A stretch of 64,000 nt of DNA from Pseudomonas paralactis (GTDB lineage Bacteria > Pseudomonadota > Gammaproteobacteria > Pseudomonadales > Pseudomonadaceae): contig NZ_JYLN01000007.1 in NCBI RefSeq assembly GCF_001439735.1, positions 248,001 through 312,000 of the forward strand, written 5' to 3'. Of the stretch, positions 41,915 to 50,651 are shown piece by piece. Under the pieces are notes generated by a model. It was not told the DNA's origin. It saw only the letters and a program-made list of their open reading frames with translations, and did not search any database. The position numbers were made by a program, and so were the translations under genes. Numbering within the stretch: position 1 is the first letter of the stretch; each line of letters opens with the position of its first letter.

Positions 41915-42928
41915 TTAACCCCTGTGAAAATGGCCGGCAAGTGTGACCACGCCGTCGGCCCGTTCATGTTCCAGCCAGGTGGTCCAGCCGAGGCGGCAAA
42001 GCGTGTTTTCGCCAATGTGCAACGGCCTGACCTCGCCCGGCGCCAACGTCAGACGCAGGTCGTAGTCCAGAGGGTCGCGCAGGGTCAGCCGCACCAGTGC
42101 GCACAGCCGCTGGTACGCTTGTGCGATAGGCAGAAAATCATGCAAACGCTGCCAACACAGCGCCAGCACATGCACCCTGAACTTGCCGCTGCGGTCAGCG
42201 ATGCGATGCCCTAGGACGAGGTCATGGCCAAGGGCGCTATTGGCCCGCCCAAGATGATTGCACTCCAACCGGCTGACCTCGACCGTGCGCTCCACCCATT
42301 GCTCGATAAACACCGCGTCGTGCTTGAAGTAGTAGCGCAGGACAGCCTCGATCAGCGCAGCCGAGTGCACTCGCAAACTCAGCAGGCCCAGGTAAGGCAG
42401 CAGGCGCTTGCAATCAAGCTGCGAAGCACTGCGAATTGCACCGTCGCCCAGGCCCATCAAGGCAAACATCTGCTCGGAAAACCTGTCGTTTGCACCTGCG
42501 CGGAAACACGCCCGATAACGGTATTTGCGCCAGATCGGCAACATCAGGCGCTGCAGGCGGTGATGGAACAGATCAAGGAAGTCTCGAGTCGGGTTGCCCC
42601 CCGAACGCTCGGCAAAGGCTTGCTCAGCGTAAAACGCAGGCAGCGGCGAACCGGCACCGAATAACCCCAATACGTTAAGACGCAAGCGAGCGCGCAAGGC
42701 CCCGTGCTCATTAAAAAACTCCACACGGTCGATATCGTGCGCGGCAAACCCGAAACCGGGGTTGGCCTGGAACTCCAGTTGGTCATACAGCGCATCGTCA
42801 TCCAGCAGCGGATGGGCCTCGCGCAGCCGTTCGATGACCTGCACAATCGCCTGAAATAGCGTGTACTCACGAATCACACGGCAAAGTTGAGTCAAAACAG
42901 CGGTTGCTGTCCCATCCGGGATGGCCAT
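41915..42928 (-). CDS. tssG: T6SS baseplate protein TssG
   Basis: The protein is 337 aa (the usual size). It has the family blocks 'FQANPGFGFAAHDI', 'NVLGLFGAGSPLPAFYAE', 'FLDLFHHRL' and a C-terminal 'LGWTTWLEHE'. AAGGAG precedes the ATG inside the end of tssF (37-bp overlap). The stop shares a base with a possible sfa start, so no room remains for clpV. Confidence 0.94.
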   Translation of the reverse strand: MAIPDGTATAVLTQLCRVIREYTLFQAIVQVIERLREAHPLLDDDALYDQLEFQANPGFGFAAHDIDRVEFFNEHGALRARLRLNVLGLFGAGSPLPAFYAEQAFAERSGGNPTRDFLDLFHHRLQRLMLPIWRKYRYRACFRAGANDRFSEQMFALMGLGDGAIRSASQLDCKRLLPYLGLLSLRVHSAALIEAVLRYYFKHDAVFIEQWVERTVEVSRLECNHLGRANSALGHDLVLGHRIADRSGKFRVHVLALCWQRLHDFLPIAQAYQRLCALVRLTLRDPLDYDLRLTLAPGEVRPLHIGENTLCRLGWTTWLEHERADGVVTLAGHFHRG

Positions 42929-44679
42929 AGGTACACGTCTCCTTGTGTGCTGATGACCCGCAACTCGTGATACGAATTGAGGCTGGCATAGAGCGTAAAG
43001 AACTGATTGAGAACAGAGGCGAATACAAACAGATCGCCCTGACCGACAAAGCCTTGGGTATCAACCGTCAGCTCGACCCGCAAGCCTCGAACAGGCAGCC
43101 CGCGATGCAGACGATCTACTGCCTCATGGCGAATGGAGCGCAAAGCACTCAACCTTTTCTGACTGACCTTCAGCGCCTGTCGGTCGTGATGGCGCGGCAA
43201 GTCGTAGGTTTGGAGTATGACTTTCAAGGCATTGATATCGGTCAACGACAGATAGTTGACCGACATATTGCTGATGAGCTTCCACAAAAAATCCTGGTCC
43301 AGTGGCGGCGCAAAGCTCGCAGTGGGTGTGGTGATATTGCGAAACCCCAATGACTCCGGAGTCTGTTCACCGGGCAGGCTGATGTCGCCTGCACGAAGCT
43401 GGCGCGGCAGGTTGCAATTGGTACAGGTCAATTCGACCGACAGGGTTTCCTGACCTTGTTCGTGGCGGCTGGGCAATCCCATCCAGGTATCAAGCCCGCC
43501 ATGCTGTACCGAGGAACGCTGGCGAATGCTGTAACTGGGGGGGGCCGCCCAAGCCTCGGGATCGCAGTCATGTTCAAACGACTCGAACGGCACATAGGCC
43601 TGATAGCCCAACCCGCCGGGGCGCCACCCGGTGACCTGGTCCACGGAAAACACACTGGCATTGCCCGGCGTATATTCCCCGGGTACCAGCAGGTATTCAT
43701 CCTGCTTACCATCCAGACGTATGGGGATCGCGTCCTGTTTGAACAGGTTGACGATGGGCGTGCAATACAGCTTCACGTTATCCAGGGTTGGACGCTGGGG
43801 TTCACGGCCCTGGGTGTGAAGTTCGAAACGCATCACCATGCCATGCGCCTGCCGGAGCAGCTCGTCAGGCAGCGTGTGCAGCACATTCAGGCCTTCGACG
43901 TCGACAAACAGGTATTTCTCGGGGAAGGCGAAGTACTCCTGCAGGTGCCGATAACCGTCAAAGGTATTCTGCGGATAAGGAATCAGTGCCTGCTCCGGGG
44001 AAAAACCCACCGGCTGAACCTGAGCGGCACTGAGGCGCAACGTCACAGGTTGTCCGTCGCTGTTTCTCACCGGTATGCCCTCGTGATCCAGCAGCGACAG
44101 GCAGATACCGTCGACATGGCGCAACAGGCTGAGGTACAGGCCTTGGCTGATGTAGTGATCGCCAGCCAGGTGCAGCCTCAGCGATTCAAATGCCAACTCA
44201 CTGAAGTTACCGTCGGTACTCATGGCCAGGTGCAAATCCAGCCAGGCCCCTTCGCCCTGACAGCGGTATTCCAGACCACTGAGTTGCAGGGGCATGATGT
44301 CGGTGGCATAGCATGTGCGGAACCGGCAACGCTCACCCTTGATGGGGGCGCTTTCCACGGCGGTGTCCCGAGCCACTCGGACGTTGGGGCCGGCACGTTT
44401 TAAAGGGTCAAATTGCAGGATGCTGAAGGCCGGTGTTGGACGCATGTAATGAGGCCATAACAAGTGCATCAACGAATGCGTCAGTTCCGGTAGTTCGTCA
44501 TCGAGCTTCTGGCGCAGGCGAGCGGTCAGAAATGCAAACCCTTCGAGTAAACGCTCAACATCCGGGTCCTGGCCAGCCTCCGCAAGAAATGGCGCCAGGG
44601 CTGGATTGCGCTCGGAAAAGCGCCGCCCTTGTTGGCGCAGGGCGCTGAGTTCACTTTGAAAGTAGCGGTTAAACGTCAT
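42892..44679 (-). CDS. tssF: T6SS baseplate protein TssF
   Basis: The protein is 595 aa from ATG 44679, the residues 'MTFNRYFQSELSALRQQG' being the common TssF start, with GAGG nine bases upstream. It contains 'FAFLTARLRQKLDDELPELTHSL' and 'LWPHYMRP' near the N-terminus. It overlaps tssE by 11 bp. It forms the baseplate wedge with TssE, TssG and TssK. Confidence 0.95.
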   Translation of the reverse strand: MTFNRYFQSELSALRQQGRRFSERNPALAPFLAEAGQDPDVERLLEGFAFLTARLRQKLDDELPELTHSLMHLLWPHYMRPTPAFSILQFDPLKRAGPNVRVARDTAVESAPIKGERCRFRTCYATDIMPLQLSGLEYRCQGEGAWLDLHLAMSTDGNFSELAFESLRLHLAGDHYISQGLYLSLLRHVDGICLSLLDHEGIPVRNSDGQPVTLRLSAAQVQPVGFSPEQALIPYPQNTFDGYRHLQEYFAFPEKYLFVDVEGLNVLHTLPDELLRQAHGMVMRFELHTQGREPQRPTLDNVKLYCTPIVNLFKQDAIPIRLDGKQDEYLLVPGEYTPGNASVFSVDQVTGWRPGGLGYQAYVPFESFEHDCDPEAWAAPPSYSIRQRSSVQHGGLDTWMGLPSRHEQGQETLSVELTCTNCNLPRQLRAGDISLPGEQTPESLGFRNITTPTASFAPPLDQDFLWKLISNMSVNYLSLTDINALKVILQTYDLPRHHDRQALKVSQKRLSALRSIRHEAVDRLHRGLPVRGLRVELTVDTQGFVGQGDLFVFASVLNQFFTLYASLNSYHELRVISTQGDVYLWPSRMGQQPLF

Positions 44680-45070
44680 GGACGAAAACCTCAACCCGCC
44701 CGGCGTGCGCAAGACGTGCCTGAAACACGACCGGTTGCAGGCCGCCATCGATCACTCGCTCAGCGTCAATGACAAATGCCAGAGCCAGAGACCCACCCAC
44801 AGCGGGCAGCAGCCTTACATGAACATTCGCCAGTCGCGGTTCGTAAGCCTGGATAAAACGCTCGATGTGCAGCCGCGACTGAGTCAAGGATTCATGCAGG
44901 CTCAGTCGCATATCGTTGAGATCAGGCAAACCATAATCAGCCAGTGTCTGGACACTGCCCGCACGTGTGCTGAGCATTTTTCCCAGATGTGCGGCGATGG
45001 ACGCTACGGGGCATCCTGGCGTCGACACACCGCATTCAAGACGTTCGAAAAGGCTGTTGTGCTGAACCAT
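44669..45070 (-). CDS. tssE: T6SS baseplate protein TssE (gp25-like)
   Basis: The protein is 133 aa from ATG 45070 (GAGGCC upstream; an ATG six codons earlier overlaps the tssC stop). It has gp25/lysozyme-like fold blocks: 'LADYGLPDLND', 'IQAYEPRL' and 'VRLLP'. The E-P-R wedge motif is present. Confidence 0.92.
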   Translation of the reverse strand: MVQHNSLFERLECGVSTPGCPVASIAAHLGKMLSTRAGSVQTLADYGLPDLNDMRLSLHESLTQSRLHIERFIQAYEPRLANVHVRLLPAVGGSLALAFVIDAERVIDGGLQPVVFQARLAHAGRVEVFVHDV

Positions 45071-45084
45071 GCCCTGGCCTCTGC

Positions 45085-46563
45085 TCATTCTTTATCGAGC
45101 TTGCCAACCAGGGACAAGGTGAAGTCTGCCCCCATGTACTTGAAATGCGGGCGCACTGTCAGGTTGACGCGGTACCAGCCGGGCTCGCCCTCGACATCGC
45201 TGACGACGATGCGCGCGGCACGCAGCGGGCGCCGTCCACGCACTTCGGCGCTGGGGTTTTCCTGGTCTGCTACATATTGGCGAACCCACTTGTTGAGCTC
45301 CTGCTCAAGGTCCGTGCGCTCTTTCCAGGCGCCCAACTGTTCTCGTTGCAATACCTTGAGGTAATGCGCCAGACGGTTGACCACCATCATGTAGGGCAAC
45401 TGCGTGCCCAGGCGGTAATTGAGTTCTGCTGCCCGGCCTTCTTCACTGATGCCAAAGGATTTGGGCTTTTGCACGGAACTGGCGGAAAAGAATGCCGCGT
45501 TATCGCTGCCCTTGCGCATGGTCAAGGCGATGAAACCTTCTTGCGCCAGCTCGTATTCGCGCCGATCCGATACCAGCACTTCGGTAGGGATCTTGGTTTC
45601 AATCTCGCCCATGCTCTGGAAGTGATGCAGTGGGAGGTCTTCGACCGCCCCGCCGCTTTGCGGACCGATGATATTCGGGCACCAGCGAAAGCGAGCGAAG
45701 CTGTCTGTCAGGCGTGTGGCAAAGGCATAGGCGGTATTGCCCCACAGGTAATGCTCGTGGCTGTTAACCACGTTTTCCTGATACGCAAAGGTCTTGACTG
45801 GGCACTCAAGGGGATCATACGGGGTGCGCAACAGAAACCGCGGGACGGTAAGGCCAATGTAACGCGCGTCTTCGCTCTGGCGAAAGCTTTGCCATTTGGC
45901 AAACTGCGGCCCTTCGAAGTGATCCCGCAGATCCTTCAGGTCGGGCAGCCCGGTGAAGCTTTCCAAACCAAAGAAACTCGGCCCCGCCGCAGCAATAAAG
46001 GGTGCGTGAGCCATGCTGGCGACGCTGGAGGCGTATTGCATCAGCTTTACATCGGGCGCACTGGGCGAGAGAAAATAATTGGCAATGATCGCACCCACCG
46101 GCTGCCCACCGAATTGACCGTATTCAGCGCTGTAGACATGCTTGTAGAGCCCGGACTGAGTGATTTCCGAAGAATCCTCGAAATCATCCAGCAGGTCCTC
46201 GCGCGAGACATTCAACAGCTCTATCTTGATGTTCTCGCGAAAGTTGGTGCGCTCGACCAGCAACTGCAACCCTCGCCAGGAAGCTTCCAGTGCCTGGAAG
46301 TCCGGATGGTGCAGGATCTCATCCATTTGCTGGCTGAGCCTGGTATCGATTTGCGCGATCATCTGGTCGACCAGGCGCTTCTTTACCGGTTCGTCACGGT
46401 TATGTGGCTTGAGCAGCTCCGCAATAAACGCCGATACGCCGCGCTTGGCGATGCCGTAAGCCTCGTCGTCGGCGCTCAGCAGCGTCTGGGCGGTGATGCT
46501 GTCGAGGATGCTGCAGGTTTGGATCGCTTCTACCGATTGCAGCTCGTGTTGAATCGTGGTCAT
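45085..46563 (-). CDS. tssC: T6SS sheath large subunit TssC (VipB)
   Basis: The protein is 492 aa, the normal length. The N-terminal segment 'SILDSITAQTLLSADDEA' corresponds to the helix that ClpV recognises in contracted sheaths, so it keeps the recycling signal although clpV is not in this cluster. Core blocks include 'HPDFQALEASWRGLQLLV', 'AAAGPSFFGLESF' and 'RGRRPLRAARI'. AAGGA lies about 11 bases before the start; 28 bp separate it from tssB. Confidence 0.96.
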   Translation of the reverse strand: MTTIQHELQSVEAIQTCSILDSITAQTLLSADDEAYGIAKRGVSAFIAELLKPHNRDEPVKKRLVDQMIAQIDTRLSQQMDEILHHPDFQALEASWRGLQLLVERTNFRENIKIELLNVSREDLLDDFEDSSEITQSGLYKHVYSAEYGQFGGQPVGAIIANYFLSPSAPDVKLMQYASSVASMAHAPFIAAAGPSFFGLESFTGLPDLKDLRDHFEGPQFAKWQSFRQSEDARYIGLTVPRFLLRTPYDPLECPVKTFAYQENVVNSHEHYLWGNTAYAFATRLTDSFARFRWCPNIIGPQSGGAVEDLPLHHFQSMGEIETKIPTEVLVSDRREYELAQEGFIALTMRKGSDNAAFFSASSVQKPKSFGISEEGRAAELNYRLGTQLPYMMVVNRLAHYLKVLQREQLGAWKERTDLEQELNKWVRQYVADQENPSAEVRGRRPLRAARIVVSDVEGEPGWYRVNLTVRPHFKYMGADFTLSLVGKLDKE

Positions 46564-46591
46564 GGTGTCAGTGTCCTTTTACTGAAAAATG

Positions 46592-47089
46592 TCAGGCATC
46601 AGGGCTGGGCAGCCCCAGTTCGGCCAGGACTCGTGCGCGGGAATCACCATGGGTCAATGCCTGCTCGATAGCCTTGCGAAAACTTGGGGTGTTGCCCAAT
46701 GGGCCCTTGAGCGCCACCAGCGCTTCACGCAGGGCCATCAGCTTTTGCAACTCCGGGATTTGCTCGACCAGATTCGCGGGGTTGAAGTCTTTCATCGCGT
46801 TGATGCGGACCTGGATCGCCAGTTCTTGCGCGTCGGCTTGATCCTGAAGACGATTGGGTACGCTCAGCGTCAGGCTCACTGCTTGCTTGGCCAACACCTC
46901 GTCGAGGGTGTGTTTGTCGATACCGATGGGCTTGCGATCTTCAAGCTTGCGCAGGTCCACACGTTGGGAGAAGTCCCCCAGCACCAGCAGCTTCAACGGC
47001 AGTTCGACTTCTTCCTGGGCACCGCCGACCGCGGGTTTGAAGGTGATATTGATACGTTCCTTGGGGGCTACCGAACCGTCTTTGGCCAT
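46592..47089 (-). CDS. tssB: T6SS sheath small subunit TssB (VipA)
   Basis: The protein is 165 aa from ATG 47089 (AAGGAAAAGCACC upstream); the frame stays open far upstream through tssA by chance. It starts 'MAKDGSVAPKERINI' and has 'LPLKLLVLGDFSQR', both standard for VipA. It forms the contractile sheath with TssC. Confidence 0.96.
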   Translation of the reverse strand: MAKDGSVAPKERINITFKPAVGGAQEEVELPLKLLVLGDFSQRVDLRKLEDRKPIGIDKHTLDEVLAKQAVSLTLSVPNRLQDQADAQELAIQVRINAMKDFNPANLVEQIPELQKLMALREALVALKGPLGNTPSFRKAIEQALTHGDSRARVLAELGLPSPDA

Positions 47090-47117
47090 GGTGCTTTTCC
47101 TTTTATTGGGTGAGGCG

Positions 47118-48671
47118 CTATTGAAGTACTGCTTCCAGATCGAAATGGCACAACCGGCGATGCACGGCATCCTTGCAGTCGCGTATGGATTGGCTTTGCG
47201 GTAACAGGTCGTAGCAGCGGTACAGAAGCTGACCGACTTGCAGGACCAGCGTCGGCTCCCAGCTTTCCAGACCCGTACGCTGTAATTGCAGATCGAGTTG
47301 CTCCAGCTGGATCCTGGCCAACTCGTGCTTGCCGGCCGCCATGCACAGCCTCGCCAGTGCCAGGCGCCAATGAAAGCGGCAGCGATCACTGCACGCTGCC
47401 TGCAAGCCTTGCTTGATCACCCCCACTGCGGCTTTGAGCCCGTCCTTGCGCAGGCAGGGCATTACTGCCTCCAACGCTGCATCCCAGGGTTGGCTCGTCA
47501 GGTCGGTCACGACGTTGCCGGGCTCTGGCTTACGCAGGTGGCGCATCACGTGCAGCGCAATCCATTCGGCTGTTGCAGGGTCGGCAAAGGGGCTGCCGTC
47601 GTCGAACCGGTACTCAGTCAGGTGGGGCAGGCGTTGCAGCAGCAGCGCAAAATGTATCTCCAGTTCGCTCATGGCCAGGTCCGCGTGCAAGGCGTCCAGA
47701 CACTCCCAGGCCATGCGCAAACCATCGAACCAGAACAACGCACCGGCCAGACTGACTTCCAGTTCGAACAGCACATCGGCGTAATGGCCTTGGCTCATGC
47801 GCTCCTGATAGCGCTTGAGCTTGTCGGCGGCCAACGGGCGCAGCGCGGTTATTCGCTCGCTGTTGGCGTCGGGGTAGTTGACGAGCATCAGCCACGCAAG
47901 GGTTCGGCCCAGGCGCAAAGCCCGCAGGTCGGTGGCGTTCTGGCGCAACCACCACGCGCATAAAGGCCGGGCCTGTTCCTGTAATGAGCGCAGTAATTTG
48001 TGCGCCTCTTTCTCGCTGTTGACCGATTGCTCAGGGGTGGGCAACTGCGGCGGCGCTTGCCTGACGCTGGCAATAGCAGCCACGGCTACATCAGCCTCTG
48101 CCGCCCCTTGCGCGGCCTCGGCCAGGCGCTGCGCCAATTGCCGTCGAATTGGCAGCAGCACGGGAGCCTCACTCCCAAGATGCTGGGCCCATAGCTGCTC
48201 CAGATGTTCGAGGTGTTCCAGCAGCGCCTGACATAAAGGCTGTTGATCGGTGAGCGAGATTTTTTTGGCAAACGCTTGCTCAAGGCGCGTCACCAACCAG
48301 CCAAACGCGGCAACGCGGGTACGCAATTTGCCTGGGTACACGTCTGCCCAATGGTGCTCGCAGAGTTCTCGCAGCACACCGAGGCCGGCCAGCAACCCAG
48401 CCAATGAATCACGCTGATACAAGGCCCAGGTCAACCAGCAGGCGAGACGCAAATCCTTGGAGTGCTCACGCAGCAGGCATTCGCTGATTTCGCTGACCCG
48501 CTGCCAATCCGGCAGCCCATTGCCATGAACCGACTGCGCTTTGCCAAGCTCGCCTTCCAGCGCTTCAAACTCATTGGAAAAGCGCATATCAACGCCCACG
48601 AAACTGCCTGACGAACAGGCGGCTCGTGCAACTTCCAAATAATAGGCGTAAGGTTTTTTTGAATAAATCAT
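47118..48671 (-). CDS. tssA: T6SS TssA (HsiA2/VasJ type)
   Basis: The protein is 517 aa from ATG 48671. An ATG at 48587 is an alternative, but the segment between resembles P. aeruginosa HsiA2. It has an N-terminal ImpA-type domain ('WLTWALYQRDSLAGLLAGL') and the VasJ-like C-terminal region. It caps sheath assembly or stabilises the baseplate. It is the first gene of the minus-strand operon; a sigma-54 promoter ends 35 bases upstream. The ribosome site is poor. Confidence 0.9.
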   Translation of the reverse strand: MIYSKKPYAYYLEVARAACSSGSFVGVDMRFSNEFEALEGELGKAQSVHGNGLPDWQRVSEISECLLREHSKDLRLACWLTWALYQRDSLAGLLAGLGVLRELCEHHWADVYPGKLRTRVAAFGWLVTRLEQAFAKKISLTDQQPLCQALLEHLEHLEQLWAQHLGSEAPVLLPIRRQLAQRLAEAAQGAAEADVAVAAIASVRQAPPQLPTPEQSVNSEKEAHKLLRSLQEQARPLCAWWLRQNATDLRALRLGRTLAWLMLVNYPDANSERITALRPLAADKLKRYQERMSQGHYADVLFELEVSLAGALFWFDGLRMAWECLDALHADLAMSELEIHFALLLQRLPHLTEYRFDDGSPFADPATAEWIALHVMRHLRKPEPGNVVTDLTSQPWDAALEAVMPCLRKDGLKAAVGVIKQGLQAACSDRCRFHWRLALARLCMAAGKHELARIQLEQLDLQLQRTGLESWEPTLVLQVGQLLYRCYDLLPQSQSIRDCKDAVHRRLCHFDLEAVLQ

Positions 48672-48705
48672 TTTCGGCCGCACACAACCATCCAAGGCAA
48701 CACAG

Positions 48706-48720
48706 GCAAACTTAACGCCA
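48706..48720 (-). promoter_or_regulatory. sigma-54 promoter of the tssA operon
   Basis: On the minus strand the sequence reads TGGCGT-TAAGT-TTGC. It has the invariant GG and GC with correct spacing and one or two departures from TGGCAC-N5-TTGC. The predicted transcript start is near 48695, about 24 bases before the tssA ATG. Confidence 0.75.
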
Positions 48721-48855
48721 TTGAAGTACGTATCAGAGAGCCATTAAATTCCGTTCAAACATATCGAGACACAAGAACCTTAGTCATGCATAAAGCAATC
48801 AGCAAGCGACGGACCGAAACTTAAGAAACATCCTACAAGCCGCTATATGCGTGGC

Positions 48856-48875
48856 GTGCGCAGCTATTTGCGCAC
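48856..48875. promoter_or_regulatory. candidate Sfa binding site 1 (TGCGCA dyad)
   Basis: GTGCGCA-GCTATT-TGCGCAC is a perfect inverted repeat in the 483-base tssA-hcp intergenic region (48672-49154), which holds no gene. It lies about 170 bases upstream of the predicted tssA transcript start, a usual enhancer distance. Confidence 0.5.
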
Positions 48876-48948
48876 ACACTCAAGCAATAACAACTCTATC
48901 AGCTCGACCAGCCTTATTCTTCACCGCAGAAACATCTGAGCAACTAAG

Positions 48949-48964
48949 TGCGCATCTATGCGCA
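48949..48964. promoter_or_regulatory. candidate Sfa binding site 2 (TGCGCA dyad)
   Basis: TGCGCA-TCTA-TGCGCA is the second dyad with the same half-site. It lies about 130 bases upstream of the predicted hcp start. The spacer is 4 bases here against 6 in site 1, which weakens the match. Confidence 0.45.
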
Positions 48965-49061
48965 ATCTTTATAAGCAAAAACAGCCCACAACCCTTAATA
49001 CAAACCCGTCACGCAGTTCATCAAACCTCGCCCACCCTTATTTCATTGGGCTTCACACTTT

Positions 49062-49077
49062 CAGGCACGCTTCTTGT
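49062..49077 (+). promoter_or_regulatory. weaker sigma-54 promoter of hcp
   Basis: CAGGCACGCTTCTTGT fits the -24 element well (GGCACG) but has TTGT instead of TTGC at -12. It is followed by a leader of about 65 bases to hcp. Confidence 0.45.
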
Positions 49078-49154
49078 TAAAGGTTATAGGCACTTACCCG
49101 TTCAGCCATTTCGCTGTTCGGCAACACCTACTCAACCCGGCAAGGAAACCAATC

Positions 49155-49670
49155 ATGCCAACACCCGCGTACCTCTCCATCACCGGTGTCAAACAAGGTT
49201 TGATCACGGCAGGCACATTTACTCAGGACTCGGTAGGCAATATTTATCAGGAAGGTCATGAGGATCAGATATTGGTCCAGGCGTTTGCCCACCAAGTGAT
49301 CATTCCTCGCGATCCGCAATCGGGCCAGCCCACAGGTCAACGCGTGCACAAGCCACTGATGATCAGCAAGGTGTTCGATAAGTCGTCACCGTTGCTGTTC
49401 AGCGCCCTGACCAGCGGTGAAGAAGTCTCCTGTCGCCTCGAATGGCTGCGCACCTCGTCTGCGGGGACTCAGGAGCATTACTTCACCATTGAACTGGAGG
49501 GCGCGACCATCGTGGATATCCAGTCACGCATGCCCAACTGCCAGGACCCTGACAACGCCCACTTCACCCATATGGAGGATGTACATTTCACCTATCGCAA
49601 GATCATCTGGACTCATGAAGTGGCCGGTACTTCCGGCTCGGACGACTGGCGCAGCCCAGTGGCCGGCTAA
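49155..49670 (+). CDS. hcp: T6SS inner-tube protein Hcp
   Basis: The protein is 171 aa from ATG 49155 (AAGGAAACC upstream; an in-frame ATG 27 codons earlier lies in the leader). It starts 'MPTPAYLSITGVKQGLITAG' and ends with 'YRKIIWTHEVAGTSGSDDW', as in HSI-II-type Hcp2 proteins. It forms hexameric tube rings and can carry effectors. It is divergent from tssA and shares its regulatory region. No vgrG or PAAR gene follows. Confidence 0.95.
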   Translation: MPTPAYLSITGVKQGLITAGTFTQDSVGNIYQEGHEDQILVQAFAHQVIIPRDPQSGQPTGQRVHKPLMISKVFDKSSPLLFSALTSGEEVSCRLEWLRTSSAGTQEHYFTIELEGATIVDIQSRMPNCQDPDNAHFTHMEDVHFTYRKIIWTHEVAGTSGSDDWRSPVAG

Positions 49671-49680
49671 TCACGGCTGA

Positions 49681-49717
49681 GGCGGGAACAGCTGCCAGGG
49701 AAGGTGCTGCTCCCGCC
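49681..49717. terminator. stem-loop between convergent hcp and aldo/keto reductase genes
   Basis: The stem pairs GGCGGGAACAGC with GCTGCTCCCGCC (12 bp, one G-T pair) around a 13-base loop, located directly after hcp and before the convergent gene's stop. Confidence 0.6.
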
Positions 49718-49723
49718 GGCCGA

Positions 49724-50545
49724 TTACACCATCGCCAGTGGATGCTTACGCTTGGGCGCGCCGAACACGCGATCGATGGCGTCCAGGTCATGTTCATCCA
49801 GTACCAGCTTCGCAGCGGCGGCGTTGAGCCGGATATGTTCGGGTGTGACCGCCTTGGGAATGGCGATAACCCCCTCCTGGCGCAGCACCCACGCCAGCGA
49901 TACCTGGGCCGGTGTGACCTCATGGCGACGGGCGATCTGCTTGAGGGTCGGGCTCGACAGCAGCTCGCCGCCCTGGGCAATGGGACAATAAGCCATCAGT
50001 GGCAAATGATGCTGTTGCCACCATGGCAACAGGTCGAATTCGATCCCGCGCTCCTCAATGTTGTAGAGCACCTGGTTGGTCGCACATGCAGGGGATGCGA
50101 GTTCCTGCAGGTCTGCCACATCAAAGTTGGAAACACCCCAGCGGCCGATTTTGCCGGCCTCGCGCAGTCGCTCGAACGCTTCGACGGTTTCTTCAAGTGG
50201 GTACTGGCCGCGCCAGTGCAACAGATACAAATCAATATAATCAGTGCCAAGGCGCTGAAGGCTGGCTTCGCAGGCGCGGGGCACGCCTTTTTGGCTGGCG
50301 TTATGCGGGTAGATTTTGCTGACCAGAAACACTTGGTCGCGCTTGCCGTGAATGGCCTCGCCGACCACCTCTTCGGCACCGCCGTCGCCATACATCTCGG
50401 CGGTATCGATGAGCGTCAAGCCCTCGTCGATCCCCAGTTGCAGCGCCGCAACTTCGGCGCGGCGCCGGCTCGGGTCTTCGCCCATGCGCCAGGTCCCCTG
50501 GCCGATGACAGGGACGGGAACGCCTGCCAGATCAATGGTACGCAT
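49724..50545 (-). CDS. Aldo/keto reductase
   Basis: The protein is 273 aa from ATG 50545 (AGGAGG 6 bases upstream; an upstream in-frame ATG is unsupported). The catalytic tetrad is visible: D47, Y52 ('DTAEMYG'), K77 ('SKIYPHNA') and H110 ('LLHWRG'). 'GVSNF' is near 145 and the NADPH-binding 'IPKAV' segment is near 225. The substrate is unknown, with detoxification of aldehydes or methylglyoxal common in this group. It is a monocistronic unit, divergent from the DUF1543 gene. Confidence 0.9.
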   Translation of the reverse strand: MRTIDLAGVPVPVIGQGTWRMGEDPSRRRAEVAALQLGIDEGLTLIDTAEMYGDGGAEEVVGEAIHGKRDQVFLVSKIYPHNASQKGVPRACEASLQRLGTDYIDLYLLHWRGQYPLEETVEAFERLREAGKIGRWGVSNFDVADLQELASPACATNQVLYNIEERGIEFDLLPWWQQHHLPLMAYCPIAQGGELLSSPTLKQIARRHEVTPAQVSLAWVLRQEGVIAIPKAVTPEHIRLNAAAAKLVLDEHDLDAIDRVFGAPKRKHPLAMV

Positions 50546-50651
50546 GACAACCTCCTGGTGACTGTGCTGATTAACAATGGGGCATTGAGCGGACAAAAGG
50601 GTTCAATCGCAGTATGGTTGCCCTTTCGCCAGCCGCCAGGAATTACCGGTA

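Noticed and set aside
44989..46671. 560-codon open frame opposite tssC
   Set aside because: Antisense to an unmistakable VipB gene; high GC leaves few stop codons on the other strand.
47090..47389. 100-codon N-terminal extension of TssB
   Set aside because: It would overlap tssA, and the normal VipA start with a good ribosome site is at 47089.
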